Source of the DNA: Bryobacterales bacterium
GTDB lineage: Bacteria; Acidobacteriota; Terriglobia; Bryobacterales; Bryobacteraceae
Direction: 5' to 3'
DNA: 61,094 nucleotides
Assembly: GCA_003164035.1 (NCBI GenBank)
Contig: PLRS01000063.1
Coordinates: forward strand, 1-61,094
The translations under genes and the position numbers were made by a program. The stretch's first letter is position 1; each line of letters opens with the position of its first letter. Positions 8,352 to 16,523 of this stretch are shown here, piece after piece. The notes beneath the pieces are model-generated. The model was given only the letters and a program-made list of their open reading frames with translations, ran no database searches and was not told the origin of the DNA.

Positions 8352-9189
8352 ACGCAATGTCGCGCGCCTCGGTGCGAAAAGCCGTACCCGAAAGACGCGT
8401 GGTAACGGACTCCGGTCCCGGTGGCGAACAGGCCGCCCGCGACGCCCTGAAGTCCCTGGTGCAATGCGGCATGCTGCGGCGGTCGGACGACCCGGACCAC
8501 TGGCAGTTCGCCCACGTGCTGAGCTACCGCTTTGCCGCAAGGAGACCGGTTCCGATCCGGCGGTTCGGCTGCGGCTGGGGCATTGGCTCCATGGGCATCT
8601 GAAGGCGGCGCTGGCAGCGGGCGTCGAGGGCGAGCCGCGTTCGCTCACCCGGTCGTTGGAACATCTAGCCGCCCTGTTGCGCGCGGATGACGACCAGGGG
8701 CTTTGGGACCCGCTCGCAATCTCCGCGCTCTACGACTTTCAAGACCGCCTTACAGACTTGGGCCGGCTGACCTTGGTGAAACTCGCCTTGGCCGCGGTAG
8801 CAGGCTGGATGGAGCGATTTCCGGCCGAGAAGGCGGACGAGCCCGATTGGCTTCGCGAGCGTTCCGCGCTGACCGGCCGCCAGGGCGACGTGCTGATGGA
8901 CCAAGGAGATCTGGCCGGGGCGCTGGCGGCGTACAGGGAGTCGCTGGAGGTGTGGCGGCGGCTCGCGGAGTCCGATCCGTCGAACGCGGTTTGGCAGTGG
9001 GGCCTATCATACAGCCTCACGCGGATGGCCCAACTCCACGAGCGCCAAGGGGACCGCGATGAGGCTCTGCGGTTCGCGCTAGAGAGCCTCGGGATCGACG
9101 AGCGCCTGGCCGCGCTCGACTGCAGCAGCGCGACCTGGCAGCGGGACGTGGCGATCAGCCGCGCGTTGGTTGCGCGACGGCGGGGATGA
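8352..9189 (+). pseudogene. Frameshifted remnant of a TPR/STAND-type protein
   Basis: Two overlapping reading frames give one protein. The upstream frame to about 8545 reads GEQAARDALKSLVQCGMLRR ... HWQFAHVLSYRFA, a winged-helix-like end of a STAND ATPase. The downstream frame (from about 8535 to 9189) continues with LRLGHWLHGHLK, a linker, and two tetratricopeptide units (GDVLMDQGDLAGALAAYRES, RMAQLHERQGDRDEALRF). The switch near 8540 indicates a frameshift. The ATPase part (NACHT/NB-ARC) is missing and there is no convincing start. Such proteins act in signalling or defence; this copy appears dead and truncated at both ends. Confidence 0.6.
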
Positions 9190-9240
9190 GCGGGTAGCGG
9201 CTACGCAGGGGCGGTGCTAAAGCGTGATTCCGCATAAATG

Positions 9241-9357
9241 GTAGGGCGGACCCCCCTGGTCCCGCTCTTCGCCTGAAGAATCAAGCGCTTGCCAGCCCGG
9301 ACAAGCCGGCCAGGGGGCCGGCTGCGGACCAGGGGCGGACCAGGGGGTCCGCCCCAC
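9241..9357. repeat. Palindromic intergenic element with long inverted ends
   Basis: Starts TAGGGCGGACCCCCCTGGTCC and ends GGACCAGGGGG-TCCGCCCCACC, i.e. roughly 19-bp terminal inverted repeats around a GCCGGCCAGGGGGCCGGC hairpin. No coding capacity. Belongs to the same GTGGGGC-ended family. Confidence 0.7.
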
Positions 9358-9383
9358 CAAAGCGGCTCATTCGCGCCAGATGA

Positions 9384-9430
9384 GCGCCGGGATGAGTCCC
9401 GGCGTGGCAGACTAAGAGTCTGCTCCACGA
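9384..9430. repeat. Double-hairpin intergenic repeat (also at 27817-27863)
   Basis: GCGCCGGGATGAGTCCCGGC hairpin followed by GCAGAC-taaga-GTCTGC and TCCACGA. The same 47-nt layout recurs at 27817-27863 with a few compensating changes in the second stem, which supports a conserved structure. Confidence 0.75.
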
Positions 9431-9443
9431 AATGCCGCCGCTT

Positions 9444-10115
9444 CTACCGGGTCTTTTCCGCCACGAACCGAACTAGGCGGCTTTGCCGGCCGGGGTTCCA
9501 CTCGGCCTCGTCCATCGTGTCCTGGTAGCGCACCACGCGCAGGTCGTCGAAGTCGCGCAACAACTGGTTGGTCTGAAACATGAATTTCTCTTCGCCCGCG
9601 AATCCTTCCATGACGAGCAGCCCGCCTGGTTTCAGCGCTTCGCGAATGCGTTCGGTGCTGCGGGGCCGGGCGCCCTCATACCAGGCGTGTACGTAGAACA
9701 GGGTGATCAGGTCCCAGCGGTTGTGGCCGAAATCGTAATGGTCCAAACCGTCGACCACCGCGTCGAGCTTCACGCCGGCGTCGGCGGCGTGCTGCCGGGC
9801 TTGCGCCACCGCCACGTCCGAGAGGTCTACGCCCGTCACCTGCCATCCCTGCAGCCCGAGGTAAACCGCGTTGCGGCCATCGCCCGTGCCAAGATCGACC
9901 GCCGCGCCCGGCTTACGGCCGCGAACCGATTCCACCAGTAACGGGCTCGGCTGGCGCCGGTAGGCGGTCTTGGGGTCTTTGAATTTGCCGTTCCAGAAAT
10001 CCCGGGTACGCGGATCGATCACCTGGCCGGGTGCCAGGCGGGCCGCGAGCCATAGCAGCGGAGCGGCGATAGCCGTCCTGCGGTTTATGCGAGCTGGCGC
10101 GAACATACTCGTCAT
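9444..10115 (-). CDS. SAM-dependent methyltransferase (class I) with N-terminal signal-like segment
   Basis: 223 residues. Class I fold with AVDLGTGDGRNAVYLG (SAM-binding motif I, about 73-88), a GVDLSDVAV acidic loop and KPGGLLVMEGF. The N-terminus carries a twin-arginine-like leader (RINRRTAIAAPLLWLAARLAPGQ), which is unusual for a SAM enzyme. Residues from about 35 on resemble the TehB/UbiE group. Starts at 10115 (MTSMF); the ATG at 10106 would keep the leader. Flanked by a repeat downstream and a divergent outer-membrane-type protein upstream. Substrate unknown. Confidence 0.8.
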   Translation of the reverse strand: MTSMFAPARINRRTAIAAPLLWLAARLAPGQVIDPRTRDFWNGKFKDPKTAYRRQPSPLLVESVRGRKPGAAVDLGTGDGRNAVYLGLQGWQVTGVDLSDVAVAQARQHAADAGVKLDAVVDGLDHYDFGHNRWDLITLFYVHAWYEGARPRSTERIREALKPGGLLVMEGFAGEEKFMFQTNQLLRDFDDLRVVRYQDTMDEAEWNPGRQSRLVRFVAEKTR

Positions 10116-10198
10116 GATAAGGGAGATTCCCGTAGTAGACCAGTGACGCTCAGGGGATCATAGATCTTGCATCTCCAAATTAAAGTGTGAGAGCTTGA

Positions 10199-10720
10199 AT
10201 GCGAGCCCGTCGAGTGAACACGACAAATTCATTGTTGATCGTATCCTTTCTCTGCTCGGGAAGCGCCGTTGCGCAGCCGGTCGATAAGGAGCCGGCCGCT
10301 GTCGTCGAGCTTGGGGGATCTCCCGGCTGGAATCTCAGGGACGGCGGATGGAGCTTCGGCCCAACCGTCGCGGTCGAAGTTACGCCGGTAAAGAACTGGT
10401 TGGAACTTGAGACGGGCGTTACGCCGACTTTCGGCCATCACTCGACGGAATGGGACACGGACCTTTTATTCAAGAAGCCTTGGGATCTCTCGAGGAAGGT
10501 GGAGTTTATGTTCGGGCTCGGTCCGGAGTGGGTCCATGCGAGGGAATACAGCACGACGACGAACTCAGTGGCCGGTGAGGCCGTGCTGGATTTTATGTTC
10601 TGGCCCTCCGCGAAGCATAGATTCGGCTGGTACCTCGAGCCGGGCTGCGAGTACAATCTTGGGCGCGGACATGCGTGGTCGGTTGGCATAAGCGGTGGCC
10701 TGCTGATCGCGATCCCGTGA
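10199..10720 (+). CDS. Predicted outer-membrane beta-barrel protein
   Basis: 173 residues. Signal peptide with a hydrophobic core (SLLIVSFLCSGSAVAQ), then alternating aromatic/hydrophobic strands (WSFGPTVAVEVTP, FMFGLGPEWVHAREY, WSVGISGGLLIAIP). The pattern fits an 8-stranded barrel or an OmpA-like porin fold. The C-terminus is not a strict terminal Phe signature. No specific family recognised. Confidence 0.7.
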   Translation: MRARRVNTTNSLLIVSFLCSGSAVAQPVDKEPAAVVELGGSPGWNLRDGGWSFGPTVAVEVTPVKNWLELETGVTPTFGHHSTEWDTDLLFKKPWDLSRKVEFMFGLGPEWVHAREYSTTTNSVAGEAVLDFMFWPSAKHRFGWYLEPGCEYNLGRGHAWSVGISGGLLIAIP

Positions 10721-10740
10721 CGCTTCGTTCGTCAATGTAT

Positions 10741-11835
10741 TCATTGCAGTTTCCCCCGCGCGTCCACCGTCCAAATCTCTTCCACGGTTTCGCCGCGCAC
10801 GCCGTAGACCCGCTCGTGCAGATTCACGGCCACGCAAATGTGGTTGGGGATGACGCGGACGCGCTCGCCCACGTCGAAGGTGCGCTCGGCCCGCGCCAGG
10901 TCGATGAAGCCGTGCTCCTCGTTCATTTTGTGGAAGCGCGCGCCGGACGCCTCCATCACGCGGCCGAAAGTGACTTCGGATGAAGCCGAGAGCCGGTCCG
11001 AGGAGAACGTCTTCGATCCCCCGTCGACGATCATCTGCCCGGGGTGAGCCGTGGAAACCACCGTGGTAAGAATGGCGGCGGCGCAATCCTCCAGCTCGCA
11101 GGCGCCGCACCCCACCGTATTCATGTCGTTGAACACGTAAGTGCCGGGGCGGATTTCCGTCAAGCCGTCGATTTCGTGGGAATGAAACAGGGTGGGCGTG
11201 GACCCGCCGCTGACGATCGGCGTTTCGATTCCCGCGCGGCGGAAATCGGCCAGTATCGACCGCAGCAGCTCGCTCAGTTGGTCGAGCGCGCGCAGGCCGC
11301 TCTCGCTCAGAGCCTTGATGTGGCCGGGATAGAAAGTGATGCCGCGCAGCTTCAGGTGCGGCAGTTTTTCCAGGCTCTCGGCCAAGTGCAGCAGTTCCTC
11401 GCCCGGCGCCACTCCCACGCGGCCCAGGCCGACGTCGACTTCCGCCAGCACGCCCACCTCCACCTGCGCGGCGCGGGCGGCGTCGGAAAGCTGGCGCGCC
11501 GCGAAAACGCTGTCCAGCGCTACCGTCAGGTTGGTTTTCGCCGCCAGCCGCATCAACCGTTCCAGCTTCGAGCGGCCGATCACCGGAAATGCCACCAGCA
11601 GATCTTCCGGACCGGCTTCGACCATCACTTCCGCTTCGGACACTTTGGCCACTGTCAGGCCCGCCGCGCCCCCGGCCAGTTGGCGCTTGCCGATCATCAC
11701 CGATTTGTGGGTCTTAGTGTGAGGCCGCAGCCGCAGCGCATGTTCGGCGGCGTAATGGGCTACGCGCGCCAGATTGCGCTCCATCACAGCCAGGTCCACG
11801 ATCAGCGCCGGCGTATCGATATCCGTAATGGTCAT
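10741..11835 (-). CDS. D-threonine aldolase / D-serine dehydratase-like PLP enzyme
   Basis: 364 residues. Fold III alanine-racemase-type barrel N-terminus with TPALIVDL and the PLP lysine in RPHTKTHK, plus a C-terminal D-Ser-dehydratase-like domain with a metal-site PNHICVAVN. SGGSTPT binds the PLP phosphate. Members cleave D-threo-beta-hydroxy amino acids or dehydrate D-serine; the exact substrate cannot be read from sequence. Divergent from the 11914 gene across an AT-rich gap. Confidence 0.9.
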   Translation of the reverse strand: MTITDIDTPALIVDLAVMERNLARVAHYAAEHALRLRPHTKTHKSVMIGKRQLAGGAAGLTVAKVSEAEVMVEAGPEDLLVAFPVIGRSKLERLMRLAAKTNLTVALDSVFAARQLSDAARAAQVEVGVLAEVDVGLGRVGVAPGEELLHLAESLEKLPHLKLRGITFYPGHIKALSESGLRALDQLSELLRSILADFRRAGIETPIVSGGSTPTLFHSHEIDGLTEIRPGTYVFNDMNTVGCGACELEDCAAAILTTVVSTAHPGQMIVDGGSKTFSSDRLSASSEVTFGRVMEASGARFHKMNEEHGFIDLARAERTFDVGERVRVIPNHICVAVNLHERVYGVRGETVEEIWTVDARGKLQ

Positions 11836-11913
11836 GCCTCCAGAATATTGCGCCTGGCGTCGATTGCTGTTATAACGTATCTAAATAAAATAATACTGTG
11901 ATATATTGGTACC

Positions 11914-12162
11914 ATGATAGTAGAACGAGTACAGACCGGCGTCCGCATGGAAAAGCGGATCTTGAAGGTTCTAAAGGCAATTGCGGAGCTCAAGGACATG
12001 TCGCTTGGCGATCTGCTGGAGGGCATCGTATTGCACGCCTTTGAAGGCAAGGGCGCCTTCACCGATGAGACCCTGGCCCAGATCGCCCGCCTGCGCGAGA
12101 TTTACGGTCTCACGCTGACGGCCTCCGATAGCCACCAACTCACCGAGGAACAGGCATCGTGA
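11914..12162 (+). CDS. Small ribbon-helix-helix-like protein
   Basis: 82 residues. A basic N-terminal strand (ERVQTGVRMEKR) followed by two helices (ILKVLKAIAELKDMSLGDLLEGIVLHAF) suggests a CopG/Arc-like fold, though without a diagnostic signature. Its stop overlaps the GTG start of the next gene (GTGA at 12159-12162), so the two are translationally coupled. The upstream gap (11840-11913) is markedly AT-rich and contains TATATT near 11900. Confidence 0.7.
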   Translation: MIVERVQTGVRMEKRILKVLKAIAELKDMSLGDLLEGIVLHAFEGKGAFTDETLAQIARLREIYGLTLTASDSHQLTEEQAS

Positions 12163-12653
12163 AGCTGGTTCCCCTCCTGCTGGCAGCCATCTGCCTGGCG
12201 AACGCCATGGAGCATACCCACACCGAATTCGAGTTCACCCTCGGGGCGCCGTACAGCCGCGTCGCGCCTTTGTTTGGCGCGTTGGCCGAACAGAACTGGG
12301 ATCCCGAATGGAAACCGCGCTTCCTCTATCCCACGCCGCCCGCGGACCGGGAAGGCGCCGTATTCCGCGTGGAACGCCCCGGCCAAAGCTCCGTCTGGGT
12401 CAACACGCTCTTCGATCTCGCCACCGGCCGCGTGCAGTATGTCTACGTCGTGGACGGAGTGATGGCGACCCGCATCGATATCCGCCTGACGCGCGAAGGC
12501 GATGCAGCCACTCATGTTGTGGTAGCCTATGAGCGCACGGCGCTGGAGGACGCGGCCGCCGCGCACGTCCGCTCCCTGGCCAAAAGCGATGCCGGCAACG
12601 GACCCGAATGGAAAGCGGCCATCGAAGCCTATCTGGCCAAAGCGGGCAAGTGA
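12159..12653 (+). CDS. SRPBCC-like secreted protein
   Basis: 164 residues from a GTG that overlaps the upstream stop. Short signal peptide (MKLVPLLLAAICLANA). The rest resembles a START/Bet v1-type SRPBCC domain: FTLGAPYSRVAPLFG, a helix-grip strand pattern, and a C-terminal helix EWKAAIEAYLAKAG. Such domains bind hydrophobic ligands. Export of an SRPBCC protein is uncommon. Partner of the small gene upstream. Confidence 0.7.
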   Translation: MKLVPLLLAAICLANAMEHTHTEFEFTLGAPYSRVAPLFGALAEQNWDPEWKPRFLYPTPPADREGAVFRVERPGQSSVWVNTLFDLATGRVQYVYVVDGVMATRIDIRLTREGDAATHVVVAYERTALEDAAAAHVRSLAKSDAGNGPEWKAAIEAYLAKAGK

Positions 12654-12695
12654 CGTCGCGTTGCCGCGTAGCGGGTTTTCCAGTATTCTTGGGGA

Positions 12696-12920
12696 ATGGA
12701 AGTCCATTTCACCGCTGAGCAGCAAGCCCATCTCGCTCAGATCGCCACGAAAGCCGGCACCGTCCCCGAACTGTTGGTGACGAATGTGGTTGCCCGTTAT
12801 CTCGACGAAGAAGCCCGCTTCCTTGCCGCCGTGGAAAAAGGCCTGGCGGCGGCCGAGCGAGGGGAGTTTATCGAAGAAGAAGAAATGGACGCCCGCCTTG
12901 ATGCAATGTTCAAGGCCTGA
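12696..12920 (+). CDS. ParD/RHH-type antitoxin
   Basis: 74 residues. An N-terminal MEVHFTAEQQAHLAQIA helix region and an acidic C-terminus (EFIEEEEMDARLDAMF) match short ParD-like antitoxins. TGATG overlap with the downstream toxin start at 12920. Forms a two-gene toxin-antitoxin operon. Confidence 0.82.
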   Translation: MEVHFTAEQQAHLAQIATKAGTVPELLVTNVVARYLDEEARFLAAVEKGLAAAERGEFIEEEEMDARLDAMFKA

Positions 12921-13207
12921 TGCGCATCCGTTGGACTCTCCCCGCCGCCGACGATTTAGAGGGCATCAAGAACTACCTGCAGCAGAATTACGCGCCTTTC
13001 GCGGAGCAGACCGTCCGGACCATTTACAAGCGTATCCGTTCCCTGAAGAGCATGCCCAACCGGGGCAGGGCCGGTCACCGCAGCGGCACAAGGGAACTGC
13101 CGCTTACGCCGCTGCCTTACGTTGTCGTTTATTCCGTGAGGGCTCAGGCTGTCGAAATCCTCCATATTTATCATGGTGCGCAAGACTGGCACTGGTGTGG
13201 CTCGTGA
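12920..13207 (+). CDS. ParE/RelE-superfamily toxin
   Basis: 95 residues. Typical ParE pattern: WTLPAADDLEGIKNYL, the FAEQTVRTIYKRIRSLKSMPNRGRAG core with the usual PNxGR loop, a beta-hairpin RELPLTPLPYVVVYSV, and the C-terminal VEILHIYHGAQDW. Overlaps the antitoxin stop. ParE toxins inhibit DNA gyrase and RelE relatives cleave mRNA; which applies here cannot be told. Confidence 0.9.
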   Translation: MRIRWTLPAADDLEGIKNYLQQNYAPFAEQTVRTIYKRIRSLKSMPNRGRAGHRSGTRELPLTPLPYVVVYSVRAQAVEILHIYHGAQDWHWCGS

Positions 13208-13436
13208 ACGCCGGCCAGGGCGGAACCGGCGTAATCCTGGGCTGGCCACGTGGACAGCGTCAACTGGAAAGCCCGCCGCGCCGAAGCGTTCGACGACTGC
13301 GCCAGCGAACTGATCGACGAGGTGCGAGCCGGGCGGGCGCCGTTGATGGGTTACCGAAGCCGCAGTAGATCAAGAGGGAACGGCGCGCTCAAAGTCACAT
13401 GGCCGAGTCGCCGATCCCCGCAGCGGAGTTCGCTGG

Positions 13437-14570
13437 GTGATACTCTATTTGGGCCTGGAGGCGCGCGTGGAAGCAGAGACCGGCCCTGCTGGCAAGTCGG
13501 AGAGACTGCTAGATCTACTAAAGCGCAAAGACGGAATCGGCGAGCCGCTGTCGAGCGTGGCGGACTACGTGGCACATGTCCGCAAGGTAGCGGAGTCATG
13601 GCAGGATGAAGACTGGAGAGAGCGCAGTCGGGACGAGGACTACGCGCTTAACGACACCCGTATTGTCGGACAGGTCTGGTTCCGCGGACACGGCGGCTGT
13701 GAGCTTAGCCTGAAGCCCCGCCTATACCGTGAGGAATTGTGGGCTCCGCTCAGGCGCTTAGCCCCTGAAGGCGTGGGCAACGCGGCCGACCAGGATGACC
13801 TGTTGTTCGAGGACCTCTTCGATCTCGAACACGAAATGCGAATTGACTTTACAAGCTACGGGCACCTTCTGAATGAGTCGAATCAGGCCAAGACCCACAT
13901 CGACTGGTATTTCCTCATGCAGCACCACTCGGTGCCTACCCGTTTGCTGGACTGGTCGACAAACGCCCTTGCCGCCCTCTTTTTTGCCGTCGAGGCGTAT
14001 GGGGGGCGGCTGGTCGGTGGGCAGCCCTCCGGTCGTGCCGCTACCCCAGACGGGCGAAGCGGCGATGAGGACTGTGTCGCCGTCTGGGCAATCGATGCCT
14101 ACTGGCTAGCCGACCGCCTTAGTGACGAATGGGGGGCGCCGTTGCTTCCCTACTCTGAGGATGCGGCGAGATATTTGCCTCCCCTGGAGAGGCTAATAGA
14201 GCGGTTCAAAGACGCGCGAGCGCTCGTTCCGAAGCACCCGATGCCAATCGAGCCCCCTGCGATGCACCCCAGGGTGGCCTCGCAGGAGGGCCGCTTCGTC
14301 GTCTTTGGCCGGGGCCGGGACCTGCTTCAGGAGAAAATCCGGCTCGAACGAACAGACGATTGCATAGAGAAAGAACTCCGCGTCAAGCAAATCAGGTTCA
14401 AGGTCTCGGATCACGACGCGGTGCTGAGGGAACTGGCGCAGTTGGGTGTCTCCAGGCGCACTCTGTACCCCGACCTGGGTGGTCTGGCCGACTTCGTGCG
14501 CTGGAAGCACTTTCACGTGGTGCGGGGTCGGGGCCCTGGTACGAAGAGGGAGACGACGGCGCCATCCTGA
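13437..14570 (+). CDS. FRG-domain protein (copy 1)
   Basis: 377 residues from a GTG at 13437; a GTG at 13467 is an alternative. FRG domain with the core F-R-G at 82-84 (VWFRGHGG), LKPRLYR, and the conserved MQHHSVPTRLLDWSTN segment at 161-176, then ALAALFFAVEAY. FRG domains occur in phage-defence and toxin-like proteins, but their biochemistry is poorly known. The ~200-residue C-terminal half is unassigned. Lies between a ParDE pair and a DUF433/DUF5615 remnant. A second, divergent FRG gene is at 44569. Confidence 0.88.
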   Translation: MILYLGLEARVEAETGPAGKSERLLDLLKRKDGIGEPLSSVADYVAHVRKVAESWQDEDWRERSRDEDYALNDTRIVGQVWFRGHGGCELSLKPRLYREELWAPLRRLAPEGVGNAADQDDLLFEDLFDLEHEMRIDFTSYGHLLNESNQAKTHIDWYFLMQHHSVPTRLLDWSTNALAALFFAVEAYGGRLVGGQPSGRAATPDGRSGDEDCVAVWAIDAYWLADRLSDEWGAPLLPYSEDAARYLPPLERLIERFKDARALVPKHPMPIEPPAMHPRVASQEGRFVVFGRGRDLLQEKIRLERTDDCIEKELRVKQIRFKVSDHDAVLRELAQLGVSRRTLYPDLGGLADFVRWKHFHVVRGRGPGTKRETTAPS

Positions 14571-14620
14571 TATGAGCCCCTGAGAAGAACGACGTTCTGC
14601 GGGAGTCCCTGCGCACGCCC

Positions 14621-14626
14621 TATACT
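14621..14626 (+). promoter_or_regulatory. Possible -10 element upstream of the DUF433 antitoxin
   Basis: TATACT at 14621-14626, 16 nt before the ATG at 14642 with AGGGG between. No clear -35. Confidence 0.3.
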
Positions 14627-14641
14627 ATACGCAGGGGTAAT

Positions 14642-14959
14642 ATGGCGACAGAATACGTCGAGCGGCGCGAGGGCGGATATTACATTGTCGGGAGCCGAGT
14701 CTCCCTTGACTCGGTCGTCTATGCCTTCCTGCGGGGCGAATCGCCTGAAGGCATTGTCGAATCGTTCCCCGCCCTCGGCTTGGAGCAGGTGTTCGGCGCT
14801 GTCACATTTTACCTTGCGAATCGGGAGAAAATTGACGCCTACTTGCGGGATGCAAAGACCGAGTTCGCACGCATGCGGGACGAGGCTCGCCGTAGGCGTC
14901 CAGCCCTTTACGCGAAGCTGGAGGCCGCCCGCCACGGGGTCACAAGCCCCAGTGCATGA
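14642..14959 (+). CDS. DUF433-family antitoxin
   Basis: 105 residues. Begins with Y-V-E-x-x-x-G-G-Y-Y-I-x-G-S-R-V-S-L-D and continues SVVYAFLRGESPEGIVESFP, the DUF433 helix-turn-helix pattern of antitoxins paired with DUF5615 PIN-like toxins. AGGGG precedes the ATG at 14642. Its stop overlaps the ATG of the shortened toxin gene at 14956. Confidence 0.85.
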   Translation: MATEYVERREGGYYIVGSRVSLDSVVYAFLRGESPEGIVESFPALGLEQVFGAVTFYLANREKIDAYLRDAKTEFARMRDEARRRRPALYAKLEAARHGVTSPSA

Positions 14960-15114
14960 GGCCACGCTTCCAGGCTGACGCGGACTTCAACCAAAAGATC
15001 GTTCTTGGCCTGAGACGCCGCGAGCCGGCCATCGACTTTGAGGATCTGCTACTCATCTGGGCGGCCACCGAGGCGGCGGAATGGGTCGACAACATTGCCT
15101 TTCTCCCGCTATAG
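14956..15114 (+). pseudogene. DUF5615 PIN-like toxin with internal deletion
   Basis: A 52-residue frame starts in the usual toxin position (ATGA overlap with the antitoxin). Its first ~28 residues (MRPRFQADADFNQKIVLGL) match the DUF5615 N-terminus. Its last ~24 (EDLLLIWAATEAAEWVDNIAFLPL) match the family C-terminus. The middle, normally about 60 residues and carrying the remaining acidic catalytic positions and the HD-containing strand, is absent. The deletion is in frame. The product is probably inactive as a nuclease. Confidence 0.75.
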
Positions 15115-15152
15115 CGCGCGCACCCGCTCATCTGCCCTGCCCCAGCTTCCTT

Positions 15153-15181
15153 GCTAACCACCCGCGCCCACTGTAGTCTAA
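15153..15181 (+). promoter_or_regulatory. Candidate ECF-type promoter of the 15.2 kb sigma operon
   Basis: GCTAACC (15153-15159), 16-nt spacer, GTCTAA (15176-15181), resembling group-IV sigma -35/-10 elements, 12 nt before the sigma-factor ATG. Suggests autoregulation with a very short leader. Confidence 0.35.
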
Positions 15182-15192
15182 CCAACAGCCGG

Positions 15193-15771
15193 ATGGAGCT
15201 TAGCGACCGGGCGTTAGTGACGCAGGCACGGTCAGGCGATCCCGACGCCTTTCGTGCGCTGGTGGAACGCCACAGCCGAGTTGTGTTCCGGCAGGCTTTT
15301 CGTATGACGGGCAATCGCGAGGACGCCGAAGACGTGGTGCAGGAAGCATTCCTGCGGGCCTATCGCCAGCTTGGCCGGTTCGACGAACGGGCCGGGTTCG
15401 GTACCTGGCTCTATCGCATTTCGACCAACTGCGCTCTCGATACCGTTCGCGCGCGGCGGCGGCGCAACGAAAATTCAGCCGTGGCCGAGCCGGACGCGCC
15501 GGATCCGATGGCGCAGGTGCCGGCCCGCGATCCGAGCCCGGAGCGCTCGGCCTGGAGCGCCCAATTGCGCGGCGCGGTGGAGGATGCCATGAACGAGCTG
15601 AGCCCGACCGAGCGCGCGGCTTTCGTGCTGCGCCATTTCGAGGGCATGCATATTGAAGAAGTCGGCCGCGCGCTCCGGTGCCGGCCGGGGGCGGCCAAGC
15701 ACAGCGTTTTCCGCGCCGTGCAGAAACTACGGCGGGCGCTGGAGCCGCTGGTCGCTCCGGTGAGGTCGTAA
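15193..15771 (+). CDS. ECF (group IV) RNA polymerase sigma factor
   Basis: 192 residues from the ATG at 15193 (MELSDRALVTQARSGD); a TTG upstream would add an atypical extension. Region 2 (DPDAFRALVERHSRVVFRQAFRM ... DVVQEAFLRAYRQL, then FGTWLYRISTNCALD) and region 4 (LSPTERAAFVLRHFEGMHIEEVGRAL with a helix-turn-helix) are both clear. It directs RNA polymerase to a small regulon. The next gene, 7 nt downstream, is its likely anti-sigma factor, followed by two HEAT-repeat genes in the same run. Confidence 0.94.
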   Translation: MELSDRALVTQARSGDPDAFRALVERHSRVVFRQAFRMTGNREDAEDVVQEAFLRAYRQLGRFDERAGFGTWLYRISTNCALDTVRARRRRNENSAVAEPDAPDPMAQVPARDPSPERSAWSAQLRGAVEDAMNELSPTERAAFVLRHFEGMHIEEVGRALRCRPGAAKHSVFRAVQKLRRALEPLVAPVRS

Positions 15772-15778
15772 AATCGCC

Positions 15779-16504
15779 ATGAAGCACCTGGACCAATCGC
15801 AATTGATTTTGCATTATTACGGTGAAGACGAGGGCGACGCCAACGCCGCCGCCCATCTGGCCGGTTGTCCGCTTTGTCTCGAGTCCTACCAGTCTCTCGA
15901 GCGCGTGCTGGGTGCGATGGAGGCGCTCGACGTGCCGGAGCCGGCCGCGAATTACGAAGCCGCGCTGTGGGGCCGGATCGAGCCGAGGCTCCGGCCGCGC
16001 CTATCGGGCTGGCTGCCCGTATGGGGCTGGCGCCTGGCGACGGCCGCGGCTTGTACGGCGCTGCTCGCTATATCCCTGTTGACGAGCCGGCTGGCGCCCA
16101 ACCGACGGCCGGCCGAGCCGGCGCCGCTTGCCGATAGCCAGGCTGGCGAGCGGGTTTTGCGCGTGGCCGTGGGCGATTATCTGGACCGGTCGCAAATGGT
16201 GTTGCTCGAGCTTGCCAACACCGATAGCACCCGCACCCGCCAGATTCCCTGGTCGGTGACGCGCGACCGCGCCTCCGACCTGGTGAGCGAGAGCCGGCTC
16301 TATCGCCAGACCGCCGAGCATACCGGCGACGTCGCCGTGGCCCACGTGCTGGACGACCTGGACCGCGTGCTGCTCGATATCGCGCACGGGCCCGACCAGC
16401 TTTCGCCGCGGGATCTGGACCGTTTCCAACAGCGCCTGGATGCGCAAGGAATTCTGTTCAAGATCCGGGTACTGAGCTCGAACATGCAGAAACAAGTGTT
16501 ATGA
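15779..16504 (+). CDS. Anti-sigma factor with zinc-finger-like N-terminus and one TM helix
   Basis: 241 residues. The N-terminal segment HLAGCPLCLESY (H-x3-C-x2-C) matches the anti-sigma zinc-finger motif. One transmembrane helix at about 82-100 (WRLATAAACTALLAISLL). A periplasmic C-terminal domain of about 135 residues has no recognised family. Membrane-anchored control of the upstream sigma factor is expected. Confidence 0.85.
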   Translation: MKHLDQSQLILHYYGEDEGDANAAAHLAGCPLCLESYQSLERVLGAMEALDVPEPAANYEAALWGRIEPRLRPRLSGWLPVWGWRLATAAACTALLAISLLTSRLAPNRRPAEPAPLADSQAGERVLRVAVGDYLDRSQMVLLELANTDSTRTRQIPWSVTRDRASDLVSESRLYRQTAEHTGDVAVAHVLDDLDRVLLDIAHGPDQLSPRDLDRFQQRLDAQGILFKIRVLSSNMQKQVL

Positions 16505-16523
16505 CGAAAGGAAATCGACTCTT

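Noticed and set aside
13250-13436. Possible short coding remnant (MDSVNWKARRAEAF..., continuing past 13436 in another frame than the FRG gene)
   Set aside because: Only about 30 residues look protein-like, and the frame then runs into Arg/Ser-rich sequence overlapping the FRG gene. Too weak to call a gene.
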